From positions 496,001-560,000 of the forward strand of contig NZ_AP014510.1 in NCBI RefSeq assembly GCF_000828675.1: DNA of 64,000 bases. Direction: 5' to 3'. Each line of letters opens with the position of its first letter. Position 1 is the first letter of the stretch. Below are positions 58,706-64,000 of this stretch, in pieces. The position numbers and the translations under genes are program-made. A model generated the notes under the pieces. That model did not search any database. It had not been told where the DNA came from and saw only the letters and a list, made by a program, of their open reading frames with translations. Origin of the DNA: Thermotoga profunda AZM34c06. Lineage in GTDB: Bacteria > Thermotogota > Thermotogae > Thermotogales > DSM-5069.

Positions 58706-59940
58706 AAAAAGAACTCAGAGAAGTTCTGACTGTCTCGAGCATCGTTGTTGTTGTAGTAGTATCTTTTGTCTATGCTTTTATCGGCAAAACTGTGGGAAGT
58801 GTAGAAAGTGAGATCTCTAAAAAACCGTCGGTAGCCGTTGTCAATCTTGACAAGAACGGTTTCGGAGCAACCATTGAACAGAATATAGCCAATTTTGCAA
58901 ATGTCATATACATGGGAGAAGATTTAGAAGAGGGCCTTAAGAGTTTGCAACAGAATGGTGGAGCAGCGCTTCTTTTTATAGACCATGATTTTACCAGCAA
59001 TATTAAATCAGGTGAAAAGGGGAAGATAAAGGTATTCTGGCTACTAAAAGGACTTGGTATAGCCGATACCATTTCATCAACTGTTTTTGAGAGATTCTGT
59101 GAGAATGTTGAAGATCAGGTGAGAATGATACTAATGAATCAACATGGTATCGAAAATCCGCAATTTGTACTTGACCCGATTGAGAAAATCGATGCGACTT
59201 TCTTCAATCAAAAAACATTTGATGGACTATCACCATCACAACTTTTAAATCTTACAAGTTCACAAACTACTATGACATCTGTTGTAATGATGATGCTCAT
59301 AATCATGGCAGGGAGTACCGTTATTTCTTCAATGGGTTTAGAGAAGGAAAACAAAACATTAGAAACACTCATGACTATGCCTGTGAATAGAAGTTATATT
59401 GTTTTTTCTAAAATTCTTGCTGCAACAATAGCAGGATTAATCATGGCAGGTATATACATGATAGGTTTTAATTTCTACATGAAATCTTTTACTGTTTCTT
59501 CTACTGGTTCTCTTGGGTTAACTCTTAATACTTGGGACTATGTAATGATAGGTATCTCTTTGTTTTCTGCGCTTTTATGTGGAATTGGGATGTCGATGTT
59601 CTTGGGGATTGTCTCCAAGGATTTCAAAAGTGCACAAACCATGACCTTTCCATTGACTGCACTTGCCATTTTCAGCATGCTCATAACCATGTTCAAAGAT
59701 TTTTCTTCATTGTCTGTCCCGTTGAAAGTGATCATCTTTGCGATACCTTTTACACATCCAATGCTTTCGATACGAAATCTACTTTTTGGCAAAAGTCTCT
59801 TTGTAATTTATGGATGTATTTACAACGTTGTACTCGCAGTTGTATTGGTGACTTTCATCACAAAACTCTTCAACAGTGATCGGCTCATAGTCGGTGTGTC
59901 TATGAGAAAATCTAAGAGAATGGCTTTTTTCAAGAAGTGA
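58687..59940 (+). CDS. ABC-2-type transporter permease (NatB-like)
   Basis: A 417-residue permease: one N-terminal helix, a large outside domain (about residues 35-185, VAVVNLDKNGFGATIEQNIA), then five helices. SSMGLEKENKTLETLMTMPVNRSYIVFSKI is the conserved ABC2_membrane_3 loop. Related NatAB systems export sodium; others export antibiotics or unknown substrates. GAGGTGATACG precedes the ATG inside the ATPase gene. A strong terminator follows. Confidence 0.9.
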   Translation: MFWNLLKKELREVLTVSSIVVVVVVSFVYAFIGKTVGSVESEISKKPSVAVVNLDKNGFGATIEQNIANFANVIYMGEDLEEGLKSLQQNGGAALLFIDHDFTSNIKSGEKGKIKVFWLLKGLGIADTISSTVFERFCENVEDQVRMILMNQHGIENPQFVLDPIEKIDATFFNQKTFDGLSPSQLLNLTSSQTTMTSVVMMMLIIMAGSTVISSMGLEKENKTLETLMTMPVNRSYIVFSKILAATIAGLIMAGIYMIGFNFYMKSFTVSSTGSLGLTLNTWDYVMIGISLFSALLCGIGMSMFLGIVSKDFKSAQTMTFPLTALAIFSMLITMFKDFSSLSVPLKVIIFAIPFTHPMLSIRNLLFGKSLFVIYGCIYNVVLAVVLVTFITKLFNSDRLIVGVSMRKSKRMAFFKK

Positions 59941-59950
59941 TGTCCACACA

Positions 59951-59985
59951 AAATCCGGGTGAATGAATTCCACCCGGATTTTTCT
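59951..59985 (+). terminator. Terminator after the ABC-2 transporter operon
   Basis: Eleven-base-pair stem AAATCCGGGTG/CACCCGGATTT (59951-59961 with 59971-59981), nine-base loop, followed by T residues and CTATTG. Confidence 0.88.
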
Positions 59986-60073
59986 ATTGTATGTGTTATA
60001 CCACCATAAAATGACTCTCACATTTAATAAATGTATGATAACATATATAACAATTGTCTAAGGGGGAAAAAAA

Positions 60074-61756
60074 TTGGACAAAAACTCGAAACCTTCGCTG
60101 CAGAATTTACTCCTCAAAAGATTAGTTTTGCTATCTGCCTTCATCATAATTGGGATTAGTTTGTTTCTAACAATTGTCTTCAACTATTTTTACCAAAAAT
60201 ATGTCTTTGGACCAACTTTCGAAAATATAGTTAGTTCTGTTTCTTCTTACATAGATCAATGGCAAAGAACTATTAAAGCCTTTGATACGTCTTACAACCC
60301 CATTTTGAAAGATTCGTTGAACCTGTCAATTTGGCAATCAGATGTGTTGAATGACCTTTCTGATCAGCAAATAACGGAGGCTTTGACTGAAAAATTGGCG
60401 AATCTTTCTCTGCAGTTTGTTGATCGTGTGAATTGGTATTTGATAAATCCCGGCGGTGTTATCGAGAGAACAGACTATCTCGAAGATCTTGGACTTGACA
60501 TCGCAAAGGCTGTTCCAAGGTACTGGGCAGGGAGATTGGAGCCTCTGAAAGTCGGAGAATCTCTTATCGAAGGTTTGAGTTTTGAATTTAGAACCAACCT
60601 TCCGAGAATCTTTGGTTATAAGAGACTACAAAACAATTGGATATTAGAGATCGGTTTATCACTTGACCCACTGATTGTAACAGATCTTTGGGATGGCTTA
60701 AAAAAGATCGCACAAGATAATAAATACATAGAGGAGATACGCTTGTATGGTTCATCTTTCGCTCCATTTGGAAATTATGTAGCAGTTACTGATGAGGAGA
60801 AGGAATATTTCAGCAGTCCTGAGGCAGAAAATACTTTTGTAGTGCAAAATATGCAAAATTCTCACTTCAAAGTCTACAAGAATTGGATTCCCACGACTCA
60901 AGTCACAAACATTGATTGGAGTGGAAAGAGCGCCTTTTTTACGCTCAGAGTCCTCATGGTTCTGGATTTTTCAAAGATGGAATCGATGAAAAGATCTATG
61001 ATAATTTCTCTTAATACAGCGATTACTATAGCGATAATCTTGGGGTTTTGGATAAGTGTAAATGTTTTCAGAAGGATTTCAAAACCTATTCAGGGTTTAC
61101 TGAACAGTATCAGAAAATTTCAGAGATCACCACTGGATGTGGAAGATACGAATATCGAATCACAAATAAGAGAGACTTCAGAACTCGAGCAATCTATCCA
61201 GGAGATGAAAGAACAAATCAGAAAACAGATGATAGTACAATATATGACTACCGAGCGTTTGAAGCAAGATATTGAGAAGTACAAATATGATATTTTCCTT
61301 GATCCTCTGACTAACTTGTTCAATAGAAGATTTCTGATGAAATGTCTTGACGATATTCAGAAAAACAACAGCAATATTGTGGTATGTTTTTTAGATGTTG
61401 ATTCCTTCAAATCGATAAATGATACATATGGTCATGATGTGGGTGATATAGTTTTAAAGACACTGGCAGAGAAATTACAAAATGATATAAGAAAAAAGGA
61501 TCTCATATTTAGAATAGGTGGGGATGAATTTGTAGTTCTGTTTTTTGATTTACAAATCAAGGAAGCAGAGCAAGTTATTGAAAGAATTCAAAATTCTCTG
61601 GGACAAATCAAATTTAGAGATTTCCCAGATTTGAGAATTTCAATAAGCTACGGCTTTTCAAAGTGGTCTTCAGATAATAAAATAAGTATCGAAGAAGCGT
61701 TGAAGGAAGCAGATCTAAAAATGTACGAAAAGAAATTCGAAAAGAAAAATCATTGA
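60074..61756 (+). CDS. Membrane diguanylate cyclase with external sensor and HAMP-like linker
   Basis: A 560-residue protein. A helix at about 15-40, a large external domain (about 45-310, probably dCache-like, GNYVAVTDEEKEY), a second helix (about 315-335, TAITIAIILGFWISVNVF), a HAMP-like linker (RRISKPIQGLLNSIRKF), a coiled coil and a C-terminal GGDEF domain with RIGGDEFVV. The inhibitory R-K-K-D site is intact. The TTG start has AAGGGGG upstream. It is the third cyclase in 20 kb. Confidence 0.88.
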   Translation: MDKNSKPSLQNLLLKRLVLLSAFIIIGISLFLTIVFNYFYQKYVFGPTFENIVSSVSSYIDQWQRTIKAFDTSYNPILKDSLNLSIWQSDVLNDLSDQQITEALTEKLANLSLQFVDRVNWYLINPGGVIERTDYLEDLGLDIAKAVPRYWAGRLEPLKVGESLIEGLSFEFRTNLPRIFGYKRLQNNWILEIGLSLDPLIVTDLWDGLKKIAQDNKYIEEIRLYGSSFAPFGNYVAVTDEEKEYFSSPEAENTFVVQNMQNSHFKVYKNWIPTTQVTNIDWSGKSAFFTLRVLMVLDFSKMESMKRSMIISLNTAITIAIILGFWISVNVFRRISKPIQGLLNSIRKFQRSPLDVEDTNIESQIRETSELEQSIQEMKEQIRKQMIVQYMTTERLKQDIEKYKYDIFLDPLTNLFNRRFLMKCLDDIQKNNSNIVVCFLDVDSFKSINDTYGHDVGDIVLKTLAEKLQNDIRKKDLIFRIGGDEFVVLFFDLQIKEAEQVIERIQNSLGQIKFRDFPDLRISISYGFSKWSSDNKISIEEALKEADLKMYEKKFEKKNH

Positions 61757-61796
61757 TTTCTAATAACTCAAAACTTGATATAAAGGAGGTAAAATG

Positions 61797-62933
61797 ATGC
61801 AATACAGAGATTTTGGGAAAACAGGTATAAAGACATCTCTCTTGGGATTTGGGGCTATGAGACTTCCTATCTTAAACAGCGATGAATCTCAAATTGATGA
61901 AGAAAAAGCAATAGAAATGATCAGATATTCTATCGATCATGGAGTGAATTATGTTGACACTGCATATCCTTATCATAGAGGAAACAGTGAAAAAGTTGTT
62001 GGAAAGGCACTTGAAGATGGGTATAGAGAAAGAGTTTTCCTTGCCACAAAATCTCCTGTGTGGCAGGTAGAAAAATACGAAGATTTCGACAGATTTTTAG
62101 ATGAACAATTAAAAAAACTTCAGACCGACCACGTAGATATGTATCTTATGCATGCACTCAACAAAGAAAGATGGCAAAAAATAAAGGATTTGAGATTTTT
62201 TGAATTTTTCGAGATGGCAAAAAAACAGGGAAAGATAAGATTTGCTGGTTTTTCTTTCCATGATAAATATCCTATCTTCAAAGAGATTGTAGACGGTTAT
62301 GATTGGGATTTTTGTCAAATTCAGCTCAACTATATGGATATCAATTATCAGGCTGGTTTGAATGGTCTCAAGTATGCCTCTTCCAAAAAACTACCTATTG
62401 TGATAATGGAGCCTCTAAAAGGTGGAAAGCTCGCGAAACTCCCAAATAGAGCCAAGGAAATCTTGAAAAGAAACGGGAAAAACTGGTCTGCTGTGGAATG
62501 GAGTTTGAGATGGCTTGGAAATTTTCCACAGATCTCGGTCATTTTGAGTGGAATGAGTACTATAGAGCAAGTGAAAGAAAATATACAGATAATGAACCAA
62601 GTGACACCTAATAACTTAACACACGATGATTTAGAACTAATTGAAGAAACAAGAAAAACCTTAGAGTCTTTCGCAGTGATCAACTGCACAGAATGTGGTT
62701 ATTGTATGCCATGTCCAAATGGTGTGAATATTCCAGGAAATTTCAGACTATACAATGAAACGATCATGTTTGAAGATATAGAGGGAGGAATGGGAACATA
62801 CAGATGGTTTGAGAGCCAAAAAATGTCAGCTTCTTTCTGTATAGAGTGTAACGAGTGCCTTAGCAAATGTCCCCAAAAACTTGAGATTCCTTCACTTCTT
62901 AAAAAAGTTCACAATGAATTTGTGAAAAGATAG
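61797..62933 (+). CDS. Aldo/keto reductase with C-terminal [4Fe-4S] ferredoxin domain
   Basis: About 378 residues. An AKR domain (residues 1-280; GAMRLPIL, YVDTAYPYHRGNSEKVVGKA, VFLATKSPVW, DMYLMHALN) is followed by a linker and CTECGYCMPCPNG and CIECNECLSKCPQ, two cluster motifs. The His of the tetrad is in LMHAL. These fused proteins are common in anaerobes and of unknown substrate. AAGGAGGT lies seven bases before the second ATG at 61797 (the first is at 61794). It follows the cyclase after a 40-base gap. Confidence 0.9.
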   Translation: MQYRDFGKTGIKTSLLGFGAMRLPILNSDESQIDEEKAIEMIRYSIDHGVNYVDTAYPYHRGNSEKVVGKALEDGYRERVFLATKSPVWQVEKYEDFDRFLDEQLKKLQTDHVDMYLMHALNKERWQKIKDLRFFEFFEMAKKQGKIRFAGFSFHDKYPIFKEIVDGYDWDFCQIQLNYMDINYQAGLNGLKYASSKKLPIVIMEPLKGGKLAKLPNRAKEILKRNGKNWSAVEWSLRWLGNFPQISVILSGMSTIEQVKENIQIMNQVTPNNLTHDDLELIEETRKTLESFAVINCTECGYCMPCPNGVNIPGNFRLYNETIMFEDIEGGMGTYRWFESQKMSASFCIECNECLSKCPQKLEIPSLLKKVHNEFVKR

Positions 62934-62962
62934 AAGATAAAGATAAAAAGAGAGGTCATTAA

Positions 62963-63022
62963 ATGATGAATATAAAAGGAAAAAATAAGTGGATTGGAAA
63001 GAAATGGAAGCACCATTGTTGA
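62963..63022 (+). CDS. Possible 19-residue basic peptide
   Basis: A short frame MMNIKGKNKWIGKKWKHHC follows GAGAGGT at six bases' spacing, about 30 bases downstream of the AKR stop and just before the terminator region of the minus-strand tRNA-Asn. The peptide is strongly basic with Trp and a C-terminal Cys. Nothing shows it is translated; chance is possible in a lysine-rich A+T sequence. Confidence 0.2.
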   Translation: MMNIKGKNKWIGKKWKHHC

Positions 63023-63030
63023 TTTTGAAA

Positions 63031-63058
63031 TAACAAAGACGGCTTTTCAGCCGCCTTT
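63031..63058 (-). terminator. Terminator after tRNA-Asn
   Basis: Ten-base-pair stem AAAGGCGGCT/AGCCGTCTTT on the minus strand (63058-63049 with 63044-63035) with one G-T pair and GAAA loop, then GTTATTT. It ends the tRNA-Asn transcript. Confidence 0.75.
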
Positions 63059-63063
63059 CTGCT

Positions 63064-63139
63064 TGGCTCCGGCGGAGGGACTCGAACCCCCAACCTAGTG
63101 GTTAACAGCCACCCGCTCTACCGGTTGAGCTACGCCGGA
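63064..63139 (-). tRNA. tRNA-Asn (GTT)
   Basis: Acceptor TCCGGCG/CGCCGGA, D-arm GCTCAACCGGTAGAGC, anticodon loop CTGTTAA reading GTT, T-loop TTCGAGT and encoded CCA. Confidence 0.96.
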
Positions 63140-63155
63140 ACAGTTTCTGAGAATC

Positions 63156-63183
63156 ATTTTATCAAAGCTTTGGTACTTTTCAA
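63156..63183 (-). promoter_or_regulatory. Promoter of tRNA-Asn
   Basis: TTGAAA (63183-63178), 16-base spacer, TAAAAT (63161-63156), about 17 bases upstream of the tRNA 5' end. Confidence 0.7.
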
Positions 63184-63206
63184 GTATACAAAAGGTGAAT
63201 AAAGTA

Positions 63207-63575
63207 TTACACTGTATGTTGTATAAACTTCAAAACAACACGAACCAACCAGACTATCACAACAACCCAGACAGCTATGATGACCAAAGTTATTTTTCCG
63301 AAACGTTTAGTCAATTGTACTTGCTGAGCTTTTGATTTGTATTCTTCAAAGACTTTTTTTGGTATTGATCTCAGCGCCATACCAACAAGTGCTGGTACGA
63401 TCAAAAGATCATCGATTTGTCCAAGAAATGGTATGAAATCAGGTATCAGATCTATTGGGCTCAAGATATATCCAATTGCAATACTAATCAGAATCTTTGA
63501 TCTTTTTGGGACGCGCTTATCTCTGCGCATCAAATACAGAGCCGCAATCGTTGAATTGAGTTCAGCGATTTTCAT
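63207..63575 (-). CDS. DUF1232 (YkvA-like) membrane protein
   Basis: A 122-residue protein with the DUF1232 signature YILSPIDLIPDFIPFLGQID followed by DLLIVPALVG, and a C-terminal membrane helix (about residues 95-118). The function of the family is unknown. The ATG lies six bases after the rex stop, so it is probably co-transcribed with rex. Confidence 0.85.
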   Translation of the reverse strand: MKIAELNSTIAALYLMRRDKRVPKRSKILISIAIGYILSPIDLIPDFIPFLGQIDDLLIVPALVGMALRSIPKKVFEEYKSKAQQVQLTKRFGKITLVIIAVWVVVIVWLVRVVLKFIQHTV

Positions 63576-63581
63576 TCACAA

Positions 63582-64000
63582 TCAAGCCTTTTCTGAATTA
63601 TGCTGAGATTCTTGCATTTTCTGTTTCTTCATTTCCAAGAAATGCTTGAGTGTCAACAGACTCTGAGTCATGTCCTCATCAACCACAAAAACATCGTCTG
63701 GGACTATAAGCCTTGTTGGTGCAAAGTTCCATATACCTTTGATACCTTTTGAAACGAGTATTTCAGCCACTTCCTGAGCAGATTCTTTTGGAACACATAT
63801 AATTCCTATTTCTACACCGAATCTTTTTACCACTCTGCCGATATCTTTCATGGGTAATATCGAGAGTTCACCAATGAACATACCTACCTTTTTTGGATCA
63901 TTGTCAAAGATTGCCACGATTTCTATTCCATAATTTGCAAAACCTGGATAGTTCACAAGTGCACTACCAAGGTGTCCTGCGCCAACCAAAATTACCTTTG
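63582..64000 (-). CDS. rex: Redox-sensing repressor Rex, C-terminal part
   Basis: About 139 residues visible; the frame is open past the right edge, where the N-terminal winged helix should lie. VILVGAGHLGSALVNYPGF is the NAD(H)-binding Rossmann loop and IEIVAIFDNDPKKVG the acidic second strand; IWNFAPTRLIVPDDV near the end is a Rex hallmark. Rex represses fermentation and respiratory genes until NADH rises. The C-terminal tail is longer than in most Rex proteins and is Lys/Gln-rich. Confidence 0.93.
   Translation of the reverse strand, partial: KVILVGAGHLGSALVNYPGFANYGIEIVAIFDNDPKKVGMFIGELSILPMKDIGRVVKRFGVEIGIICVPKESAQEVAEILVSKGIKGIWNFAPTRLIVPDDVFVVDEDMTQSLLTLKHFLEMKKQKMQESQHNSEKA

Noticed and set aside
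1-64000. CRISPR arrays, insertion sequences, integrases or phage genes
   Set aside because: No regular spacer-repeat pattern, transposase or terminal repeats were seen; the only tandem repeats are the heptad units at 1259-1405.

Overview
The window is A+T-rich bacterial DNA that looks like a member of the Thermotogales, most likely Pseudothermotoga or a close relative. This rests on gene content and style: the rpsF-ssb-rpsR operon, a SpoVS homologue in an otherwise non-sporulating gene set, a short Thermotoga-type adenosylhomocysteinase, a Rex repressor next to fermentation-type genes, lipoproteins plus Lnt (an outer envelope), many GTG/TTG starts and many 4-base ATGA/GTGA overlaps. Species assignment is inference. 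No transposase, integrase or CRISPR array was seen, and no stretch longer than about 300 bases lacks a gene. The longest is 20764-21060, which holds two related palindromes and the leader of a sugar operon.

Layout. 1-1017: end of a tungstate-type ABC transporter (tupB-tupC). 1103-1873: a coiled-coil PD-(D/E)XK nuclease-like protein. 1957-9001 (minus): a six-to-seven gene cassette with a tripartite tricarboxylate transporter (tctC, tctA, tctB), malic enzyme, a split UxaA/SuyAB-type hydro-lyase and a LarA-family racemase. It probably imports and degrades a chiral hydroxyacid whose identity is unknown. 9215-10593: CoA-binding protein and a D-Ala-D-Ala-ligase-like ATP-grasp enzyme. 10742-17042: two coupled Ig-repeat lipoprotein genes, the first carrying a -1 frameshift. 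17141-20763: hydrolase, rpsF-ssb-rpsR with a structured leader, carbamate kinase and a small exported protein.

21061-32761 (plus) is a 12-gene sugar uptake and catabolism cluster: ABC transporter, DeoC-type and FSA-type aldolases, PfkB and FGGY kinases, RbsD pyranase, aldo/keto reductase, aldehyde dehydrogenase, a cupin-type phosphoglucose-isomerase-like protein and its own GntR/UTRA regulator. Two palindromes upstream are candidate operators. The DeoC/PfkB/RbsD/aldehyde dehydrogenase subset fits deoxyribose or a related sugar, but the whole set matches no pathway I know.

32941-33255: four tRNA genes, then spoVS. 33619-36099: an exported VWA protein. 36226-41739 (minus): HAD phosphatase, DegT aminotransferase, lnt, deoB and a creatininase-family hydrolase, overlapping or abutting throughout. 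Two tRNA-Leu genes, degV, a diguanylate cyclase and an AEC transporter follow. 45520-52911 (plus): DUF362-ferredoxin protein, ahcY, a GH13 enzyme with GlgE-like motifs, an unknown protein and a YhaN/Rad50-like ATPase. 52898-57795 (minus): a GAF-GGDEF cyclase, Gfo/Idh/MocA dehydrogenase, UDP-GlcNAc 2-epimerase, and two apparent pseudoenzymes side by side (a fumarase-beta-like protein and an M50-like protein without HExxH). 57971-59940: an ABC-2 exporter pair. 60074-62933: a third diguanylate cyclase and an aldo/keto reductase with a ferredoxin tail. 63064-64000: tRNA-Asn, a DUF1232 protein and the C-terminal part of rex.

Regulatory themes: both solute-binding-protein genes are followed by a strong hairpin before the rest of their operon (8014-8039 and 22049-22071), and every tRNA transcription unit has a promoter whose -10 element is TAAAAT.
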